Origin: UBA9647 sp049522195
GTDB taxonomy: Bacteria > Bacteroidota > Ignavibacteria > UBA10030
DNA: 31,437 nt
Direction of reading: 5' to 3'
Assembly: GCA_049522195.1 (NCBI GenBank)
Contig: JBEKOB010000046.1
Location: 1-31,437 of the forward strand
Below the pieces are notes generated by a model. That model did no database searches. It worked only from the letters and a program-made list of their open reading frames with translations, and was not told where the DNA came from. The position numbers and the translations under genes are program-made. Of the stretch, positions 1-9,200 are shown piece after piece; positions within the stretch are counted from its first letter, which is position 1; each line of letters begins with the position of its first letter.

Positions 1-2414
1 AGATCAATGATGATATCGAGGTCCTGCCCCTGGTACCCCTGCCACCGTCCATCGGCGAAGTTCTCTGAGCCGCGCAATCCGTCGAGAAGCCCCATCTGTC
101 CCCCCGCTGAATAAGCCCGGTTGTAACGGCTGTACGCCGAGTTGAGCTTGTACAATCTGCCGATTGCCTTGTGAATCAACACAAACTTTTCTGCAAGCGG
201 ATACGGCTGTCGTTCGACGAAGACCCGCGCACGAATGAGCGCACTATGATCGATTTCAAAAGGCCCGGCGTATTTCATCGATCGAAGTGTCGGCTCAGAA
301 CCGTCGGTCGAGTAATATATGGACTGATCGTTGAACGCCGTCCTGAGGGCGATTGTTCTTTTTTCTCCAGCAACAGCATTCGAAGGTTCAATCTCGACGT
401 TCTTGTCCAGATCAACGAACTGATTCCCGAGCCGATCGTAGTTGTCCAGAATCCTATCGAGCCACCAGGAGCGATTCTCCCGTTGCCACAATCCGACGTA
501 TTCGCTCTTGAGCGCGTGCAGTTCGGCGAGTAGCCTGTTAAGCTCCGATTTCATGTACGGAATCTTTTCAGTCTCGCTTGTGTGCATAATCCGTTGCAGG
601 GGAATCCGTGCCGCGACCTTCTCTGCCGTGAAGCGAACGCGTTTTGCAGCGAACAGAGCGAAATCCAACACGTCAGCATTTCTCTTCACCTGAGCTTTCA
701 AAACCGTCAGCCGTTCGATCAACGTGTTGGCTTCTTTCACAGCGCGTTCGGCGGCAAACGCTAACGGTTCGCCGGCATTTTCAAGGTCGGGCTCAAGCAT
801 GTTGCTCCAGACACCATAATCCCGCACGATTCCCGGCACAGGGATGTGACGGAGAGTGTCGAATTGAAACAAAGTGCCTGCGATTCCGGTTATGCCAAAG
901 AAAAGCCCATCAAATGCACGATTGAAGTCTGCCAAGCGGAGTTCACGGTCTTTTCGTGCTTCCTCGCCTGTTAGTGATGAAGCGGGGTGCCACGAGCACT
1001 CCGCTCCCCAGAGAAGTCCATGCCAGTTGTACGTGAAGAAATTTTCGCCGTCATCATCCCATGCTGTGTTCATCATTCCCATCGCGCCGAGCTTCGCCCC
1101 GTCACGGACATAGTTAGAGATGTTCACAACAGCGGTGGACATGTTTGGCCACACCTCTGTCCAGCAGCTCACGCCAGGGGCAACCATGAAATCGAATCCG
1201 GTTTTCTTAAAGGGAAGTATCGCTTGCTCAAAGCTCTCCTCCGCGTCATATCCCCACGAAATGACAATCAGGTCTTTCGGAAGCTTCGGGATGATATCGG
1301 GATTCTGAGCGGCGATGTCGCCCCACATCAGTATCCGTTTGGCATACGGCTTAATGAGATCGTTGATCCTGTTGATGTGATAGGCATAGACCGCCGGCAT
1401 GCCCATCGAATCGACCATCCGCTTGCTCGGACCGCGCCCCAGACCATAGACCTCGTCACAGTTAATGTGGAACATCGTGCTTTGATAGGAGGGAACGATT
1501 TCATCATACTCCTGCTTCAAAAATCGGTACGTCTCCTCAGCGGCTGGCGTGACGACAGACTGGTTCTCTTTAATATCATTATAGAACGGAGACCGGAGTT
1601 GGTTTTCCATATGCCCGAAGGATTGCGCGTTACCGATGAGCTCGATGTGGTATCTCTTGGCGAACGACGTCAGCTCGGCGATTTCTTCCGGCGTGATTCC
1701 GTCGGCCGGAGCGATTTCGGGATGAGATTTGAGTCGGAACACATGCTCGGTATAGAGTGTGAAGAAATTCTGCTTATGCTCTGCCATCTTCTTGATGACT
1801 TCCTTGAGGAAGGCGACCGTCGGTATGGGTCCGCGGCTGATGTCGTCCATCCACCCCCTGTACCGGAGCGTTGGCCAATCGGTGATGGTGAGACAGGTGA
1901 TCGAGTTGCCGTCCCTGTTGGACCGGATGAGCTGTATCAGCGTCTGCACGCCGTAGAACACACCGGCTCCTGAATTGGCAGCGATGATGATTTGGTTGGG
2001 AGAGACGTGAAGCACGTATCCCTCGTTGCCCACTTCAGCCGGTAGGCTCAGCCCCGTAGCTTTCAGTGCTGCCCGAAGAGTATTGTCCCTCGTGGGCTGG
2101 CCAATGACGATGGTTTTTCCCTTCATTGTCTTCGTGAAGGTGAGATGAACCTTCAGCTCCGCCTGTATTTCATCAGACAGTTGTGACGCGGCGAACAGGT
2201 CTTCTTCGTCCTTTCGATTACCGAGGAATATCTTTGTGTCGGGAGAAAATGTGAACTGGCCGTGACTGAAGGTGATCTTTTGCGGAGTAGGGATGAGCTG
2301 AAGCGGGCCGGGTGAAGAGGCCGACTCTTGCTGGGTGCCGGAGTACGAGAATTGTGAGAAAAAAAGTAAAACGACGATCAGTATCCCGGTGAGGTTGAGA
2401 AAGGCAGTCTTCAT
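1..2414 (-). CDS. GH20 family beta-N-acetylhexosaminidase, secreted (3' end cut by window edge)
   Basis: The first 804 codons of a gene that runs off the left edge; no stop is in the window. The start is ATG at 2414, with AAGGA about 8 nt upstream. Residues 1-25 form a Sec signal peptide. Residues about 35-165 match the GH20 N-terminal alpha/beta domain, which ends in the GVFYGVQTL motif. The (beta/alpha)8 catalytic domain begins near residue 180 (DWPTLRYRGWMDDISRG). The catalytic Asp-Glu pair is D320-E321 in FHINCDEVYGLG, which acts by substrate-assisted hydrolysis of terminal GlcNAc or GalNAc. Near the edge are a chitobiase/hexosaminidase C-terminal-like domain (YYSTDGSEPTLRS) and the DGLRGSENFADGRWQG motif that precedes a C-terminal carbohydrate-binding domain. 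It probably acts in the periplasm or outside the cell. It lies downstream of the GH116 gene and has a palindrome 47 bp upstream. The family call is firm; the exact substrate is not. Confidence 0.93.
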   Translation of the reverse strand, partial: MKTAFLNLTGILIVVLLFFSQFSYSGTQQESASSPGPLQLIPTPQKITFSHGQFTFSPDTKIFLGNRKDEEDLFAASQLSDEIQAELKVHLTFTKTMKGKTIVIGQPTRDNTLRAALKATGLSLPAEVGNEGYVLHVSPNQIIIAANSGAGVFYGVQTLIQLIRSNRDGNSITCLTITDWPTLRYRGWMDDISRGPIPTVAFLKEVIKKMAEHKQNFFTLYTEHVFRLKSHPEIAPADGITPEEIAELTSFAKRYHIELIGNAQSFGHMENQLRSPFYNDIKENQSVVTPAAEETYRFLKQEYDEIVPSYQSTMFHINCDEVYGLGRGPSKRMVDSMGMPAVYAYHINRINDLIKPYAKRILMWGDIAAQNPDIIPKLPKDLIVISWGYDAEESFEQAILPFKKTGFDFMVAPGVSCWTEVWPNMSTAVVNISNYVRDGAKLGAMGMMNTAWDDDGENFFTYNWHGLLWGAECSWHPASSLTGEEARKDRELRLADFNRAFDGLFFGITGIAGTLFQFDTLRHIPVPGIVRDYGVWSNMLEPDLENAGEPLAFAAERAVKEANTLIERLTVLKAQVKRNADVLDFALFAAKRVRFTAEKVAARIPLQRIMHTSETEKIPYMKSELNRLLAELHALKSEYVGLWQRENRSWWLDRILDNYDRLGNQFVDLDKNVEIEPSNAVAGEKRTIALRTAFNDQSIYYSTDGSEPTLRSMKYAGPFEIDHSALIRARVFVERQPYPLAEKFVLIHKAIGRLYKLNSAYSRYNRAYSAGGQMGLLDGLRGSENFADGRWQGYQGQDLDIIID

Positions 2415-2460
2415 TGGCTAATTCCTTCGCTTATTTTCTTCACTGAATGTCATATTCACA

Positions 2461-2488
2461 GTCGGGATTTGATTAATCAAATCTCGAC
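2461..2488. promoter_or_regulatory. 28-bp palindrome, candidate operator upstream of the GH20 gene
   Basis: Two 14-bp arms around the core GATTTGATTAATCAAATC pair at 13 of 14 positions, and the odd pair is a G-T wobble. There is no loop, which suits a dimeric repressor or activator site better than an RNA terminator. No T-tract follows it on the minus strand. It ends 47 bp upstream of the GH20 ATG, where a promoter or operator would sit. The regulator is unknown, and no regulator gene is in the window. Confidence 0.5.
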
Positions 2489-2524
2489 AACGGTTCTTCC
2501 TGAAGCGCTAGTTGAAAGGGGAAA

Positions 2525-2682
2525 GCACACACCCCTCTGCTCCCCTCTCACTACACACAAGCCCCGCACCAGAGGGGACGTTTAGTCCTCGTGGTCTTGA
2601 GGTCCAGCTATATCAAAGTTCGAGCAGTCCCCTCTGTGAGAAAGATTGTGAGTTGGGGAGAGGGGATGTAAGGGGTGTGTGC
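2525..2682. repeat. Nested inverted repeat, dispersed-repeat or MITE-like
   Basis: The outer arms 2525-2549 and 2658-2682 are 25 bp each and match at 21 positions; GCACACACCCCT and TCCCCTCTC pair perfectly. The inner arms 2570-2579 and 2627-2636 are a perfect 10-bp inverted repeat (CAGAGGGGAC / GTCCCCTCTG). Together they would fold into one long hairpin. Pyrimidine-rich CACACCCCT...CCCCTCTC words of this kind recur as intergenic repeats in Bacteroidota-like genomes (from memory). The element fills most of the gap between the GH116 stop and the GH20 start, and it holds no credible gene. Confidence 0.65.
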
Positions 2683-2729
2683 CTTATCTTCCCCGTGAGA
2701 TGTAATGTTCCAGCCGAGCTTTAACAGCG

Positions 2730-5333
2730 CTATCGAACGCCAGCAGCTGCGGTCAGGAAGTATACCGGCAGCCCCGCTTTCGAATCGTTGGCACTGACTT
2801 CAAACGTCAGCTTCTTTCCCTGTTCAACTCGCACGGGGTTGTCAAATACCTTTTTCCCATATCCATTCAGGGTGAACGTCTTGAACGACGCCTCCCCCTT
2901 GATAACCGAGAGCGTGACAGACTTCTTCGCGCCCGCCTGTTTCACGGAAACCATCCCGTACGCATATCCATTCGACCACAAAGAGCTTCCATCCTTCGCC
3001 GCAAATGAAATTTCCTGGTTGATTGCGGAATAGTGAAAGCCCGTCAGCGCCAGTATCTCCCCCCAACTGATCATCGCCCGCCCGTAGTGATGACCGCACT
3101 CGGCTTCGTCGTACGGATTCCGCTTCATGCCGTCGTAGCGATTGCGCAAGTTCGTGATGCAGGTCAGTCCGTTCTTGCCCTGACCATCGTAGAGCATTCC
3201 AATCGCGGCGGTGTATTCAAATCCTGTCATCACTTCCGTAAAATAGGGGAACGGATTCTTCGGACGGTCTTTCGGATAACTTGCCATCAGGAGGGCAGCT
3301 TCGTCCCCGAGCGCGAATGTGCGCAGACAATTGAAATGATCGTTTAGCGATTTCCTGTAATTGTATTTCATGATGCTGGCGAGCGTCGTCTGCACATGTT
3401 TTGGATCTGTCAGATATCCGAGTCCGCATACGTGGGCCATCATTTGTCCGATGAGCTGATCGACGAGACAGGCGTTGCCAAGCTGATAGTCGGGATTCGT
3501 ATAATCGCTTGAACCCATTCCAACGAGCAGAGCCGGAGCGATATTGGATTTGTCACCCGGGGGCATGATCTTGTGAGTGTAGTACTCGCCGTTGAAGAGA
3601 GCGCTATCGATCCAGCGGCTGCCGTGCTCGAAGAGAGTGTGGCAGGTTGATGCAAACTCCTTGTCGTGCATAAAAAGCGCCATCTGTTCGGCGGACTTAA
3701 GTGCGCCGAGATACCAGATTCCCATCTGGGGATTCGGACCGTAATATTCAACATCCATAGTATTGTGCTGGCATCCCTCCATCACGCCATCCTTGTTTGC
3801 ATCCCATCCCCCCTTAATCCAGCAGAATTCCAGTGCTTTCTTCACATTTAGCCAGAGCGCTGTCAGCATCGCGTTGTCTCCTGAAAGCTGCCAGTCGCGA
3901 TAGATTTTCATGATGCAGCCCATCTGTCCGTCCGCAGCAGCTTTACCCCACTGTCCGCTGTCAACTGGAAGCTTTACGCGGAAGCTCATCAGTCCGGCGT
4001 CGTCCGTCTCTTTACCGAACTCGGTACCCCGCATCGACTTCGCAATCGATCCGAAAAGAAATGCAACGGCCTGTTCATAGTTCCACACGTGCGTGCAGGT
4101 GCCGAAGCAGCATCCATCCTTGTCGCCGCATCCTTCCCAGGCAAAGAATCTGCCATCTTCGCTCCTGAAGCATGTTTGAGTCCTCAGCGTGCTAAGGTTG
4201 AATAGCGCTGACTCCTTTACGACCGATGGCAAATCGCTTTTCGCAAGAGATGTTACGAACTGTATCGTCTCATCTTCCAGCCGACCGAGATCCGGCAGCG
4301 TCTTCTCGATGACGTTCCATGCGTCTTTGTACTGAGCTGTATAATAGTTGCTGATTCGTGTCGGCGACCATGCGTAGCGGTTCGGGAAGTGCCATGTGAT
4401 GAAGAAGGTGAACTCCTTTGTTGCCCGTGCGGGTATCTTTTCCTCTATCGCCAGGGAAGCTTTCGGCGTGTTCGCGCCCGGAGGTCTGTTCTCAAGAAGT
4501 CCGTCATTGCTGAAATCATCCCAGAAATCAAGTATGGAGGTACCCCACCCGGCGTTCAGCCAGGCGGTGCGATAGGTTACGCCGCTGCTCGCTGTTGTCG
4601 TCAGGGCCATGGTTCCCCATCGCTCGTCATCCGGTTTCACACTGTCGGACGACATGAAAATTCCCTGGAATCCATTTCCTTTCCTGTACTCGTTCCGGTT
4701 CTTCGAAGAGACGTTCTTGACACCGTCGTTCCCGATAAAATTCTCCATGGTTCCACACACAGAAACATCGAGATCGGACGCGGCCAGATTTGTGACTTCG
4801 TAGGTAACCGCGACGATTGGAATTCCGCTTGCATCTGGATCTGTCGGTACCAGCGGATTGAAAGCTTTGATCCTGACTTTCACCGGCATGTCATGGTCGG
4901 CGAGATTGACGATCCCGAACGGATAGCTGGCATCGAAGCTGCAATTTCTGAAACAGGGGAGAGCAGGGTTCGTCGCGTCCTTGACCCCGAAAGCACCGGA
5001 GTAGAGATGTTCGTCGACTGGTCCCTGCAACGCCCGCACCCTTGCACGGCCATTTGAAGATTTTGTGCGGATGGCGAAGAACGGAGAACCAGGGTTGAAT
5101 CCTTTTGCCGGGCGATTGACGATTTCCCAGTCCTTCCAATCTCCTCTGCCGCCGAGAGAGATTGTCCCCGTTCCGATTCCTCCAATGGGCAGAGCGATCT
5201 GGCTCAGGTGTTTCTGGTTATAGTGTTTGATGATGGGCCATGATTTGGTGGAGTTTCCAGCAACGGCCGCGGAGACTACAAGGAGCATGGCCAAGGACAA
5301 ACTGCGAGTGGTGGATGAGATGGGGGGAGTCAT
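2730..5333 (-). CDS. GH116 glycoside hydrolase (glucosylceramidase/beta-glucosidase type), secreted
   Basis: An 867-aa protein starting at ATG 5333, with GAGGTG about 6 nt upstream. Residues 1-25 are a signal peptide. The N-terminal beta-sandwich domain opens with PIGGIGTGTISLGGRGDWKD (residues 49-68), the hallmark of the GBA2/GH116 family. The (alpha/alpha)6 catalytic domain follows from about residue 350. Likely active-site residues are the nucleophile E400 in FAWEG, the acid/base D527 in QHNTMD, and the sugar-binding E and R in DEAECGHHYGR; the nucleophile is placed by rough alignment to GBA2 and is the least sure. GH116 enzymes cleave beta-glucosides, beta-xylosides or beta-GlcNAc, and glucosylceramide in animals. 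Position between GH20 and GH38 genes suggests a shared glycan or glycolipid substrate. Bacterial homologues have varied specificities, so the substrate is left open. Confidence 0.9.
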   Translation of the reverse strand: MTPPISSTTRSLSLAMLLVVSAAVAGNSTKSWPIIKHYNQKHLSQIALPIGGIGTGTISLGGRGDWKDWEIVNRPAKGFNPGSPFFAIRTKSSNGRARVRALQGPVDEHLYSGAFGVKDATNPALPCFRNCSFDASYPFGIVNLADHDMPVKVRIKAFNPLVPTDPDASGIPIVAVTYEVTNLAASDLDVSVCGTMENFIGNDGVKNVSSKNRNEYRKGNGFQGIFMSSDSVKPDDERWGTMALTTTASSGVTYRTAWLNAGWGTSILDFWDDFSNDGLLENRPPGANTPKASLAIEEKIPARATKEFTFFITWHFPNRYAWSPTRISNYYTAQYKDAWNVIEKTLPDLGRLEDETIQFVTSLAKSDLPSVVKESALFNLSTLRTQTCFRSEDGRFFAWEGCGDKDGCCFGTCTHVWNYEQAVAFLFGSIAKSMRGTEFGKETDDAGLMSFRVKLPVDSGQWGKAAADGQMGCIMKIYRDWQLSGDNAMLTALWLNVKKALEFCWIKGGWDANKDGVMEGCQHNTMDVEYYGPNPQMGIWYLGALKSAEQMALFMHDKEFASTCHTLFEHGSRWIDSALFNGEYYTHKIMPPGDKSNIAPALLVGMGSSDYTNPDYQLGNACLVDQLIGQMMAHVCGLGYLTDPKHVQTTLASIMKYNYRKSLNDHFNCLRTFALGDEAALLMASYPKDRPKNPFPYFTEVMTGFEYTAAIGMLYDGQGKNGLTCITNLRNRYDGMKRNPYDEAECGHHYGRAMISWGEILALTGFHYSAINQEISFAAKDGSSLWSNGYAYGMVSVKQAGAKKSVTLSVIKGEASFKTFTLNGYGKKVFDNPVRVEQGKKLTFEVSANDSKAGLPVYFLTAAAGVR

Positions 5334-5414
5334 AGTGCACCTCGATTTGGTGTCGAAGGAGGATCAATAGTGAGGGCTAACCTTGAGATTGTCAAATCAA
5401 ATGGATGTGCTTCT

Positions 5415-5439
5415 CCGTGGTGTTTAGCGGACACCGCGG
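5415..5439. repeat. Small hairpin opening a structured intergenic block
   Basis: CCGTGGTGT pairs with ACACCGCGG at 8 of 9 positions around a 7-nt loop. It is the first of a series of inverted repeats that fill 5415-5927, between the GH116 start and the small Cys-rich gene. Confidence 0.45.
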
Positions 5440-5445
5440 TAGGTG

Positions 5446-5483
5446 GCCCATTTTCTTTTTGCTTGCCCAAAAAGAAAATGGGC
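5446..5483. repeat. Perfect 15-bp inverted repeat (GCCCATTTTCTTTTT), REP-like hairpin
   Basis: Arms 5446-5460 and 5469-5483 are perfectly complementary, with an 8-nt loop. The sequence continues into further A-rich copies of the right arm (GCAAAAAGAAAAAGGGC). Hairpins of this layout, a short CTTTT-rich stem with a conserved GCTTGCC-like loop, are common dispersed intergenic repeats in bacteria and are often mis-annotated as small proteins. Confidence 0.6.
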
Positions 5484-5544
5484 AAAAAGAAAAAGGGCAT
5501 GGAAATCGAACTCCCCGTGGAGAGCTGCCCACCACACGGGCCGA

Positions 5545-5604
5545 CGATTTCGACCCATCGAGGGATTGTTGACCCTCGGGGGAAGTGCGATTGGGTCGAA
5601 ATCG
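5545..5604. repeat. 60-nt hairpin with perfect 13-bp outer stem and nested 6-bp stem
   Basis: CGATTTCGACCCA (5545-5557) pairs perfectly with TGGGTCGAAATCG (5592-5604). Inside it CGAGGG (5559-5564) pairs with CCCTCG (5573-5578). Only one base, at 5558, separates the stems on the left side, but 13 bases do on the right, so the second stem stacks on the first with an asymmetric bulge. Confidence 0.6.
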
Positions 5605-5743
5605 GAACGCACGGTTTAAGCCGCCCATCCCACACCGCCATCGATTTCCGAGGCCTCGGGCATAGCGTTTTGCAGACGATATCCTAAACCCCAAGCTACC
5701 GAAATCATCGGCAGGTGTGTGGGGCGGAATCATCAGAGCGTTT

Positions 5744-5803
5744 AATTTCGGTGCAAATTCCTGAGAGCTCAATTATCTGAAAACAACTTCTTGCACCGAA
5801 ATT
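5744..5803. repeat. Second 60-nt hairpin with perfect 13-bp stem
   Basis: AATTTCGGTGCAA (5744-5756) pairs perfectly with TTGCACCGAAATT (5791-5803). Its span and arm length equal those of the hairpin at 5545-5604. A direct copy of part of it, ACCGAAATCATCGGCAGGTG near 5699, lies about 100 bp upstream of the related word after 5795. Confidence 0.6.
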
Positions 5804-5862
5804 TCGGCAGGCGGGTGGCCGTATCACCACGGGCGTCATGATTTCGGAAATTCTCTTTGGTC

Positions 5863-5884
5863 ACTTTCTCTTCAAAGAGAAAGT
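5863..5884. repeat. Closing hairpin of the structured block (ACTTTCTCTT / AAGAGAAAGT)
   Basis: A perfect 10-bp inverted repeat with a 2-nt gap. It sits in a TTTGGTCACTTTCTCTTC...AAGTAACTGACGC context and resembles, in mirror layout, the hairpin at 5446-5483. A further CAGGTAG/CTACCTG hairpin lies at 5907-5927. Confidence 0.5.
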
Positions 5885-5980
5885 AACTGACGCTCCCCCG
5901 CTCAAACAGGTAGCGTCACACTACCTGAATGGACAATTTTTTCTTTTAGCGCAGAGTTGAACATCTTTTCTCATCAGCCG

Positions 5981-6160
5981 CTAGGACTTCGGCACCAAGC
6001 ACTTATTGTTCTTGTTGTTAAACTTCTTCAGGATTGTGCAATACACCGCCTGCTCGCGCCGGCAGGCACCGGAAACATCCTGCTTGCTAAACGATGCATA
6101 CTTGCAGCTGAAGTCGCAGAACATCGGAATATCTTTAGGGATCTCCCTGGTTTTCTTCAT
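5981..6160 (-). CDS. Small Cys-rich protein, possible zinc-binding domain
   Basis: A 59-aa protein of unrecognised function. ATG 6160 is chosen because the only longer form starts at a TTG inside a low-complexity AAACTT-type repeat. Five cysteines sit at residues 15, 19, 33, 41 and 54: CxxxC, then SGACRRE, AVYC and NKC. The spacing suggests a small metal-binding or knuckle-like fold, and the SGACRRExxVYC core looks like a conserved motif rather than chance. The ribosome site is weak (GAGCGGG). It lies alone between the hairpin block and the GH38 stop, on the same strand as its neighbours. A spurious open frame is the alternative. Confidence 0.55.
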   Translation of the reverse strand: MKKTREIPKDIPMFCDFSCKYASFSKQDVSGACRREQAVYCTILKKFNNKNNKCLVPKS

Positions 6161-6189
6161 ACGAAAAACCCGCTCATTATCCGTGGCGT

Positions 6190-6232
6190 TCGCAAACTCC
6201 AAACTTGAAACTTCAAACTTTGAACTCAAAAC
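6190..6232. repeat. Low-complexity degenerate repeat (AAACTT/CAAACT words)
   Basis: A degenerate tandem of 6-8 bp units (CAAACTCC, AAACTTG, AAACTTC, AAACTTTG, AACTC) just after the GH38 stop. It is probably non-coding spacer DNA. Confidence 0.5.
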
Positions 6233-6236
6233 CCTA

Positions 6237-9200
6237 TTAATCCAACTTTGGCGTGACCTTAAACGTCAGTATCGACCAATGCATGAGCGGGAACAGGAGC
6301 TCGTCGAGTTTGAACCACGCCGGTATCCCTTCTTCCTCGATGATGTTGGTGCTCTGTGCACGTTGCATGAGAGCAGGGAACCGCAATCGAACCGAACCAT
6401 TCTTGCCGGCATCTTCATACAACCGAAAAACCACATTGTCGTCATCTTCACATTTTTTCATCGTGCTCAACACCGCATTCTCCGAACTGATTGAAAAGAA
6501 ACTTCTTTGTTCGGGAAGAATTGGCTTCGCTGAAGGAGCTGGATTGAACACGACCGTCAAGGGATTGTTCGCCGCAACGCCAAAACGCCTCCCATTTCTC
6601 CATCCAGGCCGATATGATGTCAGGGAGAACCGATAAAAATGATCCGCTTCCTGCAGATACCAGGGGCCGAGACCGTGACAGCTCCTGCGTGAGGCCAAGA
6701 GCACCGGTTGCAGCATCGGGGAATTGATGGGCTGGTCGGTGGGATCACGGTAATCCCAGACAGCCACGCTCGAGCCAATGGTCACACCAACGTCGTCCCC
6801 CGAGACGGCGATCCAGTTCTGAATAGACCTCGGCCGGATGGACGCTGCGGCGGTTTGGTATCGCTCTCCCGCCGCTCCTTTCATTTCATCCTTCCCCACC
6901 TCAACCGTTCCAAACGGAACCTCATAGGCAACCTGCCCGTTCTGCATCTTCATTGGAAATGCCAGGCGGAACTCGCGGTATTTTGTCCCGTCCCATTTGA
7001 GGAGCGATGTTTCAAAATCGATCTGCTTCAGAATATTATAAAGGATCACCCGCTGAACCACCGTTGTGTGCCCGATATCCTGCCGTGTCTCGACGACCTG
7101 TCTCACTGGTCCGGATTCCACGAGCTGCCAGACCGGCCTGTAGTTGCTCAGCTTGTCGAATCCCTCCATTGATGGCTGCTGAGGCTCGTACCACTCTCCA
7201 GCATCCTCTCCTACTGATTGCATCGTGAAGAGCTCACCCCCGAGGAATTTGTCCGTGCTCAACAGGTCCTGTCGCAGCTCCACATCCACGATCTGCCGGA
7301 TTCCTCCCGGTACGAGATGGATTTTATAGTATTTGTTGAGCAAGTCGCTTTGTATGGAAGAGCTCGTGTCCGGTCTGACGAGGTTCGGCGAGTGTCGGAT
7401 GTAGTATGTCAGATAACCGACCGGGGGAACATCTTCCGCGATGAACACAATCCCCGCAGATTCGATGCTCCCGTCCGGGTAGTTCGTAAGAGACAAGATC
7501 TGGCAGGGGAGCGGTCTGCCCGCCGCATCGTTCAGTGTGAATCCACGCTGAAAGGATCCTTGTGGGAATGTCGCGGTCGATTGAACGGGACCAGTTCTCT
7601 TCCAGGAAAGATTGTTGAAGACAACAAGAGGAATGCCTTTGTTCTTCGTTGTCCTGACCCGCGCGGCGATTGCGCTTGTCGCTCTGGAGTATACTCTTTT
7701 CGAGACATCGCGGGCATATTCAAACTTCGCCCGGAATGTACTGTCAGTGATTTCACCGTTCTTGCCTCCCCAACCATGGTCCGGATACAGCTGCGCTTCC
7801 CAGGCCGCGGTCAGCTCCCGCTGCGGGTATTGGGAGAACGATTTGTCGAGCAGCGCATTGATCGTTGAGAAAGTCTCCGCTGCAGGGAGATACACGTCGG
7901 CTTCGCGTTTGGCCGAAATCGCCCAGTGGTGTGTCGGTCCATGAATATAGAGCCAGATGTTTGGTCGTTCTCCCTGTACGGAAGGGAGCTGGAGGTGCTC
8001 CGCCGTGACGGAATCAAAAAACTGCTGAGCTGATGAATAATGCATGAAAGGAATCGTGAGAGGCTGTGAGCTTCCGTTCTGAGCGACTATTGATCTCGCT
8101 CCATTCCATTTGTTTATCACGTCGTCGTACCTGACCGGAGTGCTCATGTCGCTCATCGAAACGATTGGAATATTTCTGCTACCGTTCTTGATGACGCTGC
8201 TCCAGTCACTTGCGAACGAAGCGATGTATCCCGTAATCTCGGGGAATCCCTTCCTCCCGACGCGTTCAGCAAAATCGCCATAGTGACCCGGGCTTAGCGT
8301 GAGAACACTGGAACCATCAGGACTCAGCCAGTCGTAAAGCCCTTTCTCAAACCGGCTGATGAACAAATACTGTACGCCCGCCTTATGCATAATCTGGGGC
8401 ATCTGGGCAGTACGGCCCGGGACATCGGTGTTCCAATAGATACGCGTGTCGCACCCCGGGAAATTTCTCCTGAGCCATTTTCGTCCGGCATAGAACTCGC
8501 GGATAAGCATTTCACCGGAACTCAAATCCTCGTACGGCTGGTTGTATGCAGCGCCAATGCCCAGCTGACCGTCAAGCATGAATTTTCGGAGATCATCCTT
8601 TCTCTCGGGATGGCGCTCGAGGTACTCACGGAGAAAGAGAACGTCTTCGAGGTCGAAGTGATAATTCGAATCCTCTTTCATGATTGCAAGTGTCGGCGTG
8701 AGGATTTTTTCGTCCCTATCTTTGATGCATTGTTCGGGAGAGTCCATCCATGCAATGTCCTGGTGAGTGGAGATAATGAAGTGCACCTCACCGCGTCCTT
8801 TTGTGCTGTCGGAGAGCTCAACGAGAGATTTGCCGACCTGCGGAGCATACATGGACTGGTACTCGAGCCCCCACCCGCCGGTGGGCGTCGTTCGGCTTCT
8901 AAGCGAAACGAGTTTCTCAGAGAAAACCCTGGTTTCATTTACATCGTGGAACAGACCCTCGATGTCTATAATAAGTTCTCTATCGAGAAACAATCGGAAT
9001 CTATCCGTTTTCTTTGCTTCGAAACTGAATGTTGGCGGGATTGTGTCGTTCTGGCGCGTGAGCACGACCGGTCGTGAGTCGGATTCGCCGATGCTGTAGC
9101 TCATGCGATTGTCCATCCAGGTGGTGGGAACGATGAGAGAAGCGGCATATCGCTTTCCAGCTGGCTCGATGGAAAGATCGCAAAACGCTTCGCAGGCAAC

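Noticed and set aside
987..1973. Plus-strand open frame of 328 codons
   Set aside because: It is antisense to the GH20 catalytic domain, whose motifs are clear on the minus strand; the plus frame has no recognisable domain.
2512..2724. Plus-strand 70-codon frame in the GH116-GH20 gap
   Set aside because: It translates the nested inverted repeat; Ser/Pro-rich with no ribosome site.
4389..5057. Plus-strand open frame of 222 codons
   Set aside because: Antisense shadow of the GH116 N-terminal domain.
5330..5772. Overlapping open frames on both strands across the hairpin block
   Set aside because: They translate inverted repeats (FFFLPIFFLGK-type strings) typical of spurious proteins over dispersed repeats.
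7218..9077. Plus-strand frames of 216 and 230 codons
   Set aside because: Antisense to GH38, which carries the catalytic residues.
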